DNA of 64,000 nt, from the NCBI RefSeq assembly GCF_028714775.1, contig NZ_JAQTLS010000020.1:1-64000 (forward strand), in the 5' to 3' direction. Of this stretch, positions 1 through 6,625 are shown piece after piece; the first letter of the stretch is position 1, and every line of letters starts with the position of its first letter. The translations under genes and the position numbers were made by a program. This stretch comes from Thiothrix sp. (GTDB lineage Bacteria > Pseudomonadota > Gammaproteobacteria > Thiotrichales > Thiotrichaceae). The notes under the pieces were generated by a model. It worked only from the letters and a program-made list of their open reading frames with translations. It made no database searches and was not told the DNA's origin.

Positions 1-103
1 GTTCCAAAGATTGCTGCCATGCCTGCCGTAGCCTGCGGGCGGCAGCAAGGTGTTGGCGGTGGATTTCTGCCAACGGTGCTTTGTGGTGGTTTGCTTGGCT
101 CAT
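1..103 (-). CDS. Hypothetical protein, N-terminal part only
   Basis: This reading frame starts at ATG 103-101 and runs off the left edge, so only 34 codons are seen (start MSQANHHKAPLAEIHRQ). The start overlaps the stop of the upstream gene as ATGA, which implies translational coupling in one minus-strand operon. The visible part is basic and Gln/Ala-rich and probably helical. No family is recognised. Confidence 0.55.
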   Translation of the reverse strand, partial: MSQANHHKAPLAEIHRQHLAAARRLRQAWQQSLE

Positions 104-522
104 TCCCCAACCCCCACGCCAATGGCGGTGCTGATTTCATCCAGCTTTGCCACCACCGCCATCGGGTGGTTTAATGCTGCGCAGTAACCTTCACGTTCTG
201 GGTCAGTATCCCGTTCCCAGTGGGCTTCCCAGCCATCCTCACCTGCTGCAAACGTGTTGAACTGCCAGCTCTCACCAATGGGCTGGTAAAAGTTGGCTAC
301 CTCAAAGTCTGGCATTTCATGCTCATCATCTTCCCGGTATCCCTCGAATGCAGATTCTGCATACCGTGACAGCAACTTGGTGCTACAGGTAAAACGGCCT
401 GCCTGCCCCCACTGCCAAGCCATGCATTGGCTAGCACAGCAACGGCCTTGGTGTGGTGGTTGGGTGAGGTGGCAGATTTTTTGTTCTGCCGCCGCTTCGG
501 TGTGTGTGGTGATCCTGATCAT
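100..522 (-). CDS. Hypothetical accessory-element protein, 140 aa
   Basis: No family is recognised. The start at 522 has a good ribosome site (AGGAGA) eight bases upstream. The N-terminal half has several Cys and His residues (CHLTQPPHQGRCCASQC), which could bind metal. The C-terminal half is acidic with many Trp and Glu residues. It follows the 84-aa gene at 535-789 after 12 bases and overlaps the next gene as ATGA. All three probably share the promoter in the left arm of the 142-bp inverted repeat. Confidence 0.6.
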   Translation of the reverse strand: MIRITTHTEAAAEQKICHLTQPPHQGRCCASQCMAWQWGQAGRFTCSTKLLSRYAESAFEGYREDDEHEMPDFEVANFYQPIGESWQFNTFAAGEDGWEAHWERDTDPEREGYCAALNHPMAVVAKLDEISTAIGVGVGE

Positions 523-534
523 GGTGCTCTCCTG

Positions 535-789
535 TTATTGGTGTTTTTGGAAATATGCCCGTGCTTCCGGGCTTTCCCACTCGCTGGGGAGTGGCTTACG
601 GCTCCAGCCGCGCAGTTCCTCGTTGCCATCGCTGTACAGTGCATACAGGTCAACCTTTACACCTGCGGGTGCTGCGTCAGCTTCTGCTTTCCACGCATCA
701 CCCGCTTGGGCAGCAGTGCCGGAGGTTTTTTTGACTTCAACCCCATCCTTGCGGATGAAGAATACGGTTATGGTGGGTGTCTCTGTCAT
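535..789 (-). CDS. Hypothetical small accessory protein, 84 aa
   Basis: The start at 789 (MTETPTITVFF) is chosen because GGAGA lies just upstream. The frame stays open upstream, but only across the promoter and leader of the 142-bp repeat. The sequence is soluble, with a short beta-rich N-terminus and a charged C-terminus. No family is recognised. It is the first gene of a minus-strand operon whose promoter, leader and ribosome site are identical to those of the gp16-like gene at 2873, so both are probably controlled by the same XRE repressor. Confidence 0.6.
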   Translation of the reverse strand: MTETPTITVFFIRKDGVEVKKTSGTAAQAGDAWKAEADAAPAGVKVDLYALYSDGNEELRGWSRKPLPSEWESPEARAYFQKHQ

Positions 790-928
790 CGGTGTTCTCC
801 TACTCAAATGTGTTGTTGTGGTTAGTATGTTCATCTTGGATACATTAGTCAATACATGAAGTTTAATTCAGATACAAAAAAAGAACCGGATGCAGAAGCC
901 ATCGGTCAGCGCCTGCGGGAAGTGCGGA
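787..928. repeat. Left arm of perfect 142-bp inverted repeat
   Basis: The 142 bases are the exact reverse complement of 2734-2875, checked by reading both arms base by base. The arm contains a start codon at its outer end, a ribosome site, a promoter and the first 24 codons of an XRE repressor. Identity stops abruptly at both ends. The two arms are separated by 1805 bp. Confidence 0.95.
824..852 (-). promoter_or_regulatory. Sigma-70-type promoter in left repeat arm
   Basis: Read on the minus strand, TTGACT (852-847) and CATACT (829-824) are 17 bases apart. This is an exact copy of the promoter at 2810-2838. It would drive the operon 789 to 1. Two ATGTAT copies flank the -35 and could be repressor operator half-sites. 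Confidence 0.6.
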
Positions 929-981
929 TTGTTTTATATACCAGTAAAGGTATAATCACCGAATGGAAGAGCAGTACATAG
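856..981 (+). pseudogene. Truncated N-terminal copy of XRE repressor
   Basis: The first 24 codons (856-927) are identical to the start of the repressor at 2806-2453. After the end of the inverted repeat the frame continues into unrelated sequence and stops at 979-981. The helix-turn-helix is lost, so no DNA binding is expected. It is most likely a by-product of the inverted duplication. Confidence 0.75.
929..956 (+). promoter_or_regulatory. Promoter and palindromic operator of the higBA-like pair
   Basis: TTGTTT (929-934) and a perfect TATAAT (951-956) are 16 bases apart. A palindrome TATACC-N6-GGTATA (937-954) overlaps the -10, which suits autorepression by the antitoxin. The toxin ATG at 963 is only six bases beyond the -10, so the message may be leaderless. 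The promoter begins exactly where the inverted repeat ends. Confidence 0.6.
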
Positions 982-1346
982 AGAAACCCCTTGAGTGGGT
1001 AGGTAGTAGCTACAAAGACCTGATGGCCTTACCTAAGGATGTGCGCAGCTTTTTTGGCTTTGCATTAGGGTTGGCTCAAGCTGGCGAAAAGCATGATGAC
1101 GCAAAGGTACTCAGGGGATTTGGTGGGGCAGGCGTTCTTGAGGTAGTTGAAAATGATGAGGCGGGAACTTACCGGGCTGTTTACACAGTTAAGTTCGAGG
1201 AAGCCGTGTTTGTCTTACATGCGTTCCAAAAAAAGAGTAAGCACGGGATAGCAACCCCTAAAGAAGACATTGAAATTATTCGCCATCGTTTGAAAGTGGC
1301 TGAAATAATGGCACAGGAGATGAGAAATGAAAAAACGGGTCATTGA
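963..1346 (+). CDS. HigB-type (Gp49 family) toxin
   Basis: This is a 127-aa protein of the phage Gp49/HigB2-like RelE superfamily, which are normally ribosome-dependent mRNA interferases. Family signs are the PKDVRSFF segment, a strongly predicted beta sheet (TYRAVYTVKF, EAVFVLHAFQKKSK) and a helical C-terminus (IEIIRHRLKVAEI). It is the first gene of a two-gene unit and its last 20 bases overlap the antitoxin. Toxin-before-antitoxin order is typical of higBA. The catalytic residues cannot be assigned confidently by eye. Confidence 0.85.
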   Translation: MEEQYIEKPLEWVGSSYKDLMALPKDVRSFFGFALGLAQAGEKHDDAKVLRGFGGAGVLEVVENDEAGTYRAVYTVKFEEAVFVLHAFQKKSKHGIATPKEDIEIIRHRLKVAEIMAQEMRNEKTGH

Positions 1347-1662
1347 TGGTATTGAGGTATTACAAGGATCAGGCAATGTTTATGCCGATCTGGGCTTACC
1401 TGATGCTGAAAAACACAAAGTAAGGGCTGACTTGGCTATCCAGATCATCAAAGCCATGCGCCGCCTCAGCCTGACACAACAGGATGCAGCAAAACGTATG
1501 GGGCTTACCCAGCCCAAAGTTTCCGACCTGATGCGTGGTAATTTTACCAACCTGTCAGAACGGAAACTGATGGGATGCCTCAATCGGCTAGGTTATGACA
1601 TTGAAATAACTGTAAAGCCTGCCGCATCCCAGTTTGGACATCTTGTGGTGGCTGCTGCTTGA
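1327..1662 (+). CDS. HigA-type XRE antitoxin
   Basis: This 111-aa protein has a helix-turn-helix at about residues 40-80 (LTQQDAAKRMGLTQPKVSDLMRG) and the family ending with a DIEITVKP strand. It is expected to neutralise the preceding Gp49-type toxin and to repress the promoter at 929-956 through the TATACC/GGTATA palindrome. The start at 1327 has AGGAGA seven bases upstream and lies inside the toxin gene, so the two are translationally coupled. Confidence 0.88.
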   Translation: MKKRVIDGIEVLQGSGNVYADLGLPDAEKHKVRADLAIQIIKAMRRLSLTQQDAAKRMGLTQPKVSDLMRGNFTNLSERKLMGCLNRLGYDIEITVKPAASQFGHLVVAAA

Positions 1663-1675
1663 AAGCAGCAGAATT

Positions 1676-2456
1676 TCAGCAACCACCCGAATCAAATTCC
1701 ATTTGGTTGGTAAACGGGTTCAGTTTCATCTGTGCCTGAAAATGCACCGTGCGTCCATCGGAATAAGTTCGATAGCAATCACCATTGGTACATCGCGTTT
1801 TACAGGTGATGGTGTCATTTCCTTGAGGGGTATCACCATACAACTCTTTCATGATAGTTTTTTTAGTTTCATCTTCTAACAGCTTAAGGTTTCTCTTAGC
1901 TTCGGCATTGTTTTGCATGGCTGCCGAACTAAAAAGCTCCCGAGCTTTTTGCCGATCTTTTTTTATGCCTTTTCCATCTAAATACATTATTCCCAGATCA
2001 TTTTGGGCAGTGGCAAGCCCTTGGTCAGCAGCCAATTTGTACCATTTGATAGCATCTGCATAAGTGAGAAACTCCTGTCCCCGCCTCATACATTTTTCCC
2101 AGATTGTGCTGAGCCAATGGATGACCTTGGGAAGCCGCTAGTTGATACCATTTTGCAGCTTTCTTCTGAGATACAGCAGTACCCTTACCCTCCGCATACA
2201 TTGCACCTACTAACGATTGGGCTAATGGATGCCCCTTCTTGGCTGATTTCTCATACCAAATGAATGCTTGGGCATCTGACCGTGGAAGACCATCTCCATC
2301 TGCATATTGGTTTCCAAGATCAAATTCCCTTATTGCTTCTGCATTGCTGGAAATATCGGTATAAGCCTTGAATTTCGTTTTAAAATCATCAAAACTGGCA
2401 TTGACTTGACTACAAGTTATGCACACTACAAGTGCCAAAAGAATCCTCAACATCAC
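1676..2456 (-). pseudogene. Sel1-repeat secreted protein, frameshifted
   Basis: The gene begins at 2456 with a signal peptide (MMLRILLALVVCITCSQVNA). It then has at least three Sel1-like repeats (AFIWYEKSAKKGHPLAQ, AAKWYQLAASQGHPLAQ, AIKWYKLAADQGLATAQ). The third repeat and the C-terminus lie in another frame: one reading ends at 2025 and the other opens at 2089. A single-base change near 2060-2075, at GTGVSHL/TYADAIKWY, would join them. The C-terminal domain has four Cys residues in its last 50 aa. The start overlaps the stop of the XRE repressor by 4 bases. It is either a real pseudogene or a sequencing error. Confidence 0.75.
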
Positions 2457-2806
2457 CCTTTCCCCTTCTCAAGATTTGCAATGACACGCTCTAAATAAGA
2501 GCGTGCATCTTTGAGCATCTCTAAATCTGTTGCGATAGCAGATGTATCTATTTGGTTACATTCCTCAGCATCTTCGCCATCCAGTAGCCAACCTAGGTTA
2601 GTGCCGAATTCTTGTCTTAGGCTTAAGAGCATTACAGCATCTGGCAGTCTCTTTCCGGCCTCACAACGCAGAACTGATTGCCGCTCAACTCCTAATTTTT
2701 CCGCAAATTCTACTTGAGTCAACCCCGCACTTGTCCGCACTTCCCGCAGGCGCTGACCGATGGCTTCTGCATCCGGTTCTTTTTTTGTATCTGAATTAAA
2801 CTTCAT
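2453..2806 (-). CDS. XRE-family transcriptional repressor
   Basis: This 117-aa protein has a Cro/CI-type helix-turn-helix at about residues 17-70 (SAGLTQVEFAEKLGVERQSV) and a helical C-terminus that may dimerise. It is transcribed divergently from the gp16-like gene at 2873. Its start (2806-2804) lies four bases from the -35 of that gene. Two ATGTAT copies (2805-2810, 2817-2822) around the -35 are candidate operators. Because the control region is duplicated at 787-928, the same repressor probably also controls the operon 789 to 1. Confidence 0.85.
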   Translation of the reverse strand: MKFNSDTKKEPDAEAIGQRLREVRTSAGLTQVEFAEKLGVERQSVLRCEAGKRLPDAVMLLSLRQEFGTNLGWLLDGEDAEECNQIDTSAIATDLEMLKDARSYLERVIANLEKGKG

Positions 2807-2875
2807 GTATTGACTAATGTATCCAAGATGAACATACTAACCACAACAACACATTTGAGTAGGAGAACACCGATG
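2734..2875. repeat. Right arm of perfect 142-bp inverted repeat
   Basis: This arm is the reverse complement of 787-928. Here the repressor gene continues past the arm, so this copy is probably the original and the left one the duplicate. The outer end of the arm is the ATG of the gp16-like gene. Confidence 0.95.
2810..2838 (+). promoter_or_regulatory. Sigma-70-type promoter of gp16-like gene
   Basis: TTGACT (2810-2815) and CATACT (2833-2838) are 17 bases apart. Transcription would start near 2845 and give a leader of about 28 bases with GGAGAAC before ATG 2873. The direct repeat ATGTAT-N6-ATGTAT (2805-2822) brackets the -35 and is a candidate repressor site. Confidence 0.6.
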
Positions 2876-3112
2876 GAAACCAGCATTACCCACCCAACCC
2901 TACGCACCCCCGAAGAGGTGCTTGCTTGGTTCCGCGCCGAAGGCATCAGCATTGTTGGCTGGTGCCGTAAATACGGCTTTAGCCGCAATGTCGTCAACAG
3001 CCTTTTGCACGGGGGGATGCCCGGTACACGCGGTCAGGCATATCTAGCAGCCATCGCGTTAGGGCTGAAAGCCGCGCCACAACCAGCACCAGCGGGCGAA
3101 ACCAATGAATAA
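2873..3112 (+). CDS. BcepMu gp16-like phage DNA-binding protein
   Basis: This 79-aa protein matches the pattern of the BcepMu gp16/Ner-like phage family: TPEEVLAWFRAEGISI, WCRKYGFSRNVVNSLL, then TRGQAYLAAIALGLK. It probably binds DNA by a helix-turn-helix at residues 27-65. The start at 2873 is chosen by AGGAGA ten bases upstream; the frame stays open further upstream but only across the promoter. It is the first gene of a plus-strand early operon, opposite the XRE repressor, as in phage lysogeny switches. Confidence 0.8.
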   Translation: METSITHPTLRTPEEVLAWFRAEGISIVGWCRKYGFSRNVVNSLLHGGMPGTRGQAYLAAIALGLKAAPQPAPAGETNE

Positions 3113-3263
3113 TGCTACCACAACCCACCAAAACTACACCCCATTTTTGGCGCTGGCACAGGCGTTTAGCATTTCTGAGGCAGAACTACGGGAATCGCTC
3201 CTGCGCTGCATCCGTTTCCTGCCATCCCGTTTCCGGCTGATGCTGGCAGGAGGCAAGCCATGA
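3105..3263 (+). CDS. Small hypothetical protein, 52 aa
   Basis: The frame reads MNNATTTHQNYTPFLALAQA and ends with RFRLMLAGGKP. It overlaps the preceding stop by 8 bases and the next start as ATGA, which supports translation in a coupled operon. No family is recognised. The central part is a predicted amphipathic helix. Confidence 0.5.
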   Translation: MNNATTTHQNYTPFLALAQAFSISEAELRESLLRCIRFLPSRFRLMLAGGKP

Positions 3264-3409
3264 AAACCAACGGCCAAAAACAACAAGCGTCACGCCTTGT
3301 GGCACTGACCAAGGAACAACACCAACTTGAACGCAAGCTGGTCAAGCTGAAACGGCAAGGGGCTGGCACTGGGGACAAGGGCAGCAAACCCAAAGGGGGC
3401 AAGACATGA
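3260..3409 (+). CDS. Small basic hypothetical protein, 49 aa
   Basis: The frame starts at ATG 3260, overlapping the previous stop, and encodes a Lys/Gln-rich chain (LTKEQHQLERKLVKLKRQG) likely to form one basic helix followed by a Gly/Lys tail. It may bind nucleic acid, but this is inference from charge only. No family is recognised. Confidence 0.45.
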   Translation: MKTNGQKQQASRLVALTKEQHQLERKLVKLKRQGAGTGDKGSKPKGGKT

Positions 3410-3456
3410 AGCACTCCCCAGCACAGCACCCGCCCTGACCAAACAACCCATTAACT

Positions 3457-3514
3457 GACTGACTTTTCCCAAGAACAAAGGCTGAAAAACAGCCTGACGG
3501 GCAAGTTTTGCCTT
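3457..3514 (+). repeat. Tandem-hairpin repeat element, copy 1
   Basis: GGCTG-AAAAA-CAGCC (3480-3494) is followed five bases later by GGCAA-GTT-TTGCC (3500-3512). The same pair of hairpins in the same order, with a related ACTTTTCC..AACAAA sequence before it, occurs at 7468-7516. The stems match while the first loop differs (AAAAA against TTTT). It lies between an operon end and the gene at 3562. The role is unknown; a terminator or leader element is possible. Confidence 0.7.
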
Positions 3515-3561
3515 TCACAAATGAAACGTACCAATAACAGACACAAGAAATAGGTAAGCAC

Positions 3562-3912
3562 ATGAACAAACGTACAACAGGGGACAAGATCGCGGACACA
3601 TTGGCAGCAGCAACCTTGGCGGTGTGCCTCTTGGCAATCGCCTTCGGTGCTGGCAGGGCGGAAGCCGCAGAAGCTAACACCGGCACGGTGAACTTGGCAG
3701 CAACACTCAAGAATGCACCGGCTTTCCAGAAGGTCAGTTGGGTAGTAGTGAGGGGTAGGGACACGGTGAAAACCAGCCATGCCCATAGCCTGAGCCTTGA
3801 TTTGGTGCCGGGAAATTACGAGGCACGGCTGGAATGCAACGGTAACAACCGCAGCCGCAGTTTTACCGTCAGCGTAGGCAGCAACAACAGCTTTGTGCTT
3901 GCCTGCGATTAG
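3562..3912 (+). CDS. Secreted hypothetical protein, 116 aa
   Basis: The N-terminus is a long signal peptide with a hydrophobic stretch (TLAVCLLAIAFGAG) and a probable cleavage after AEA near residue 35. The mature part looks all-beta, with two Cys residues (ECNG and the final VLACD) able to form a disulphide in the periplasm. No family is recognised. It is the first gene of a compact plus-strand set 3562-6578 of exported and membrane proteins that ends in a lytic transglycosylase. Confidence 0.6.
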   Translation: MNKRTTGDKIADTLAAATLAVCLLAIAFGAGRAEAAEANTGTVNLAATLKNAPAFQKVSWVVVRGRDTVKTSHAHSLSLDLVPGNYEARLECNGNNRSRSFTVSVGSNNSFVLACD

Positions 3913-3928
3913 TTAGGGGGAAGAGGAC

Positions 3929-4150
3929 ATGAAACTGAAACTGATTTTTACCTCCCTACTGCTGTTGGCAGGGGCTACCCAAGCAGGGGAGCAAGAACCA
4001 CTGGCAACAGAAAGTACCCCTTGGGGCGCTTATGCGGAAACCGATAGCGGCAATGACGCCAACCCTTACCAACAAGCGGCGCTGGCGTGCGGGGATCAAG
4101 AACCCGCAGCACTACAAGCCTGCATTACCCATTACCTTGAAGGAGAGTAA
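3929..4150 (+). CDS. Small secreted hypothetical protein, 73 aa
   Basis: A clear signal peptide (MKLKLIFTSLLLLAGATQAG) is followed by a short acidic mature domain with two Cys residues (ALACGDQEPAALQAC) that could form a disulphide. The ribosome site GGGGAAGAGG precedes ATG 3929. It lies 16 bases after the previous gene and 2 bases before the next. No family is recognised. Confidence 0.6.
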   Translation: MKLKLIFTSLLLLAGATQAGEQEPLATESTPWGAYAETDSGNDANPYQQAALACGDQEPAALQACITHYLEGE

Positions 4151-4152
4151 CC

Positions 4153-5085
4153 ATGAATACCGCTGCAAACCCTAAAACAAACGCACCAACCCATCCCCAG
4201 CCGCGTGCCGCCACGGGTGCTGCCGGGGCAAAACTGAAAACGTTCGGGACATTCGCCGCTGGCGGCTTGGTGAGTGCGGTCATCACCAGCGCACTCCTGC
4301 ATGGCTGGGGGTCATGGGCCAGCAATGGCCTGAACCCGTTTGGGGATGGCGGCAAGTCCGCTTACAAGGATACCGATGCCCAAACAGGCACTGCCCCCAA
4401 AGCGGGGCTGGCTGTCAGGCCATCACCAGCGACCCCTGTGGTGGTGCTGGCAATGCTGCCCACCCCACCAGCGGCACAAGCAAGCAGGGCTGGGGTGGAT
4501 GTTGGCTTTGTGCCAACCGTGCGCCAAACAGGGAAAACCACCCAGCCAGTGCTTGCCAGCGGTGAGGCACTTGCACAAGCCCCTGCGGTTGCCACTGTTG
4601 CCGCCCATAAACCAGCGGCACGCACGGGCAGCAAACCCGTAGCGGCAAGTGCCGCCGCTGGCAAAACGGGGGGTGGTGCTGCCAGTGGTGGCAACTGGAT
4701 CACGGCACTGATGCCGGGTGAGGCCAAGTCCGCACCTTCCCCCTATTACTACGAATACACCGCCCCAAAAGGTGGCAAGGCCAGCACGGTGACACAACCA
4801 AAAGCAACCTTGCCTGCGGCAAGCGGCAATAACTGGGTGGCATCACTGATGGGCAACCAACCCATCAAACGGACAGCCGGACGGGCTTCCCCCTACCAGA
4901 CAACCAGCACCGCACTCGGCTCCGCTGCCGGGGTGGGTGGCGACCGCCTGACAGGTGGTGGGACAGATAGCGTGTGGGCGAAGGGTGATTTTGATCTTAA
5001 ACCTAAAGACCCCAACAAAAGCCGCCTCAGCGTCTGCCTTGAGAAGGGTGGGATGGTTTCCGGCTGCGTTACTGAGGATTTCTGA
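4153..5085 (+). CDS. Membrane-anchored Ala/Pro/Gly-rich protein, 310 aa
   Basis: No family is recognised. One membrane segment lies at about residues 32-52 (TFAAGGLVSAVITSALLHG), followed by a long low-complexity Ala/Pro/Thr region. A duplicated unit is visible: NWITALMPGEAKSAPSPYYY and NWVASLMGNQPIKRTAGRASPY. The C-terminus has two Cys residues (SVCLEKGGMVSGC). The layout suggests an anchored protein that spans the periplasm. It is tightly packed, with the next ATG directly after its stop. Confidence 0.6.
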   Translation: MNTAANPKTNAPTHPQPRAATGAAGAKLKTFGTFAAGGLVSAVITSALLHGWGSWASNGLNPFGDGGKSAYKDTDAQTGTAPKAGLAVRPSPATPVVVLAMLPTPPAAQASRAGVDVGFVPTVRQTGKTTQPVLASGEALAQAPAVATVAAHKPAARTGSKPVAASAAAGKTGGGAASGGNWITALMPGEAKSAPSPYYYEYTAPKGGKASTVTQPKATLPAASGNNWVASLMGNQPIKRTAGRASPYQTTSTALGSAAGVGGDRLTGGGTDSVWAKGDFDLKPKDPNKSRLSVCLEKGGMVSGCVTEDF

Positions 5086-5373
5086 ATGAAAAGCACAATG
5101 GATCAAACGCGGGTTAACCGCACTGTGTACTGGGTGGCTAAAGCCTTCGCCATCGCCATGCTGGCGGCTTACCTTGCGGCCTTAGGCATGGCGCTCCATA
5201 CCTACGGGGCGGGTGATAAAAATGGGGCGCTGCTGTGGGCAGTGCTCATGCTGCTGCCCTTGGCACTGTTGTGGCTGGCTTCGGTGTTTGCCGCACCCTT
5301 TATCCGTGACCTTGACTGTGGCCATGGCCAAGGCCGGGATGCCCCCAAAACTACCCCCACCATGGAGGGCTAA
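5086..5373 (+). CDS. Two-pass membrane protein, 95 aa
   Basis: Two hydrophobic segments (AFAIAMLAAYLAALGMAL and LLWAVLMLLPLALLWLASVF) are separated by a short polar loop, with a soluble C-terminal tail. The start follows the previous stop without a gap; ATG 5098 is an alternative. No family is recognised. It is probably translated with its neighbours as an inner-membrane component of the 3562-6578 set. Confidence 0.55.
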   Translation: MKSTMDQTRVNRTVYWVAKAFAIAMLAAYLAALGMALHTYGAGDKNGALLWAVLMLLPLALLWLASVFAAPFIRDLDCGHGQGRDAPKTTPTMEG

Positions 5374-5375
5374 CC

Positions 5376-5624
5376 ATGCCGAACCCACTTTCTGGCCTGT
5401 TCAGCCCCTTCTTGGGCTTGGTGCGCCTCACCAACGTGTTGGTGGCCTTGGGTGTGGCGGGCATTGCCACCAACATACTGGTTGGTGAAAAGACCCTGCA
5501 CCTCCGTGCCACTTTTGGCCATAACGACACCCTCTATGGTTGGGCATTGGCATGGCTGGCAGTGTCGCTGCTGGTACAGGCGCTGGGCTGGTGCGACACC
5601 AGCCAGCAAGGCAAGCGGGGTTAG
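5376..5624 (+). CDS. Two-pass membrane protein, 82 aa
   Basis: Two predicted membrane segments (LVRLTNVLVALGVAGIATNI and LYGWALAWLAVSLLVQALG) flank a short periplasmic or cytoplasmic loop. It starts two bases after the previous gene. No family is recognised. Its hydropathy pattern resembles that of the preceding gene, but no sequence similarity is obvious. Confidence 0.55.
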   Translation: MPNPLSGLFSPFLGLVRLTNVLVALGVAGIATNILVGEKTLHLRATFGHNDTLYGWALAWLAVSLLVQALGWCDTSQQGKRG

Positions 5625-5630
5625 GCGGGC

Positions 5631-6578
5631 ATGTGGCGCTTATTGACCATTGCGGTGTCGGGGTCATTGCTGGCTGTGCAAAACGCCAGCCCGGATTTTG
5701 CCGCCGTGCTGGCACGGCATGTCCAGAACACCCAAACCGCCATCGCACAGGATGATGCGCAGTACTTTTCCGATAAGGCCGATGTTGCGGCCGCTGTTAC
5801 TACGGCTTTTGTGCTGTCCGCCGCTGATGCGGTGTCGTTTGCGGACTTTGCCCAAGAGCTTGGGGACATCCGTGCTGACCAAGAAGCGGATGCCAGCACG
5901 GCAACCCCACAGGCAACCGCACCCAAGATCACCCCGGTGACGGTCAGGGGCAACCTGCAAGGCAAGGGGCGGATCATTGCGGCGGCGGAAGCAGCAGGGC
6001 AGCAGGCTGGCTTGCCGCAGGGGTACATGGCGGCAATGGCGGTGATTGAGTCCAGCATCAACCCATCAGCCCGCCGCTGCCAACGCAATGGGTGCGACGG
6101 GGCGGTGGGGCTGTACCAGTTTGTGGGTGATACAGGGCGCAGGTATGGTTTGGTGACGGGCGGCGCAGACCACCGCACCAATGCCGCCGCCTCCATCCGT
6201 GCTGCGGCCCAATTGGCACGCGACAACCGCGCCGCATTGGTGCGGGCAGGCATCCCCATCACGGGTGCAAACCTTTACATGGCGCACCAGCAAGGCAGTG
6301 ATGGCGCTATTGCCACTTACCGCCTTGCGCATGGTACGGGGCTGCGGGCTGGACGGGGATTGATGCACAACATTGGCAACAACTTGCCGGGCAACATCCG
6401 CAGGCAATACTTCAATGGCTTGCCCAACGGCAAGCACAAGTTTTGGGTGCTGAAACCGGGTGTCAGTGCAACACAGGCCGCCACGGCATTTTACCGCCAT
6501 TGGGATGCCAACTATGCCCGTTTCGAGGCGGCAGTGAACCGGACATTTGCCGGGCAGTTACGCGAGGTGTGGGCATGA
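5631..6578 (+). CDS. Lytic transglycosylase-like protein
   Basis: This 315-aa protein has an SLT/lysozyme-like domain from about residue 110. The expected catalytic Glu140 lies in AVIESSINPSA, and the GAVGLYQF motif typical of the fold is at 158-164. A later ITGANLYMAHQQG segment fits the family's substrate groove. It is expected to cleave peptidoglycan glycan strands. The N-terminal 100 residues are helical with a weak export signal. It closes a set of exported and membrane proteins, so it may open the cell wall for an envelope-spanning structure or virion. Which of these applies cannot be decided here. Confidence 0.8.
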   Translation: MWRLLTIAVSGSLLAVQNASPDFAAVLARHVQNTQTAIAQDDAQYFSDKADVAAAVTTAFVLSAADAVSFADFAQELGDIRADQEADASTATPQATAPKITPVTVRGNLQGKGRIIAAAEAAGQQAGLPQGYMAAMAVIESSINPSARRCQRNGCDGAVGLYQFVGDTGRRYGLVTGGADHRTNAAASIRAAAQLARDNRAALVRAGIPITGANLYMAHQQGSDGAIATYRLAHGTGLRAGRGLMHNIGNNLPGNIRRQYFNGLPNGKHKFWVLKPGVSATQAATAFYRHWDANYARFEAAVNRTFAGQLREVWA

Positions 6579-6625
6579 GCACCAACCAACAACCCCTTTT
6601 TAAACACATTGCCGGAGGGCATAAC

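Noticed and set aside
293..859. Plus-strand open frames across 293-859
   Set aside because: They lie antisense to three coupled minus-strand genes, have low-complexity translations and lack ribosome sites.
3406..3438. Ten-codon frame overlapping the stop at 3407-3409
   Set aside because: It is too short to support as a gene, although it has an ATGA overlap like its neighbours.
3562..6578. Filamentous phage (inovirus) structural module
   Set aside because: Small secreted and membrane proteins fit, but no Zot/pI-type ATPase or major coat protein pattern is present.
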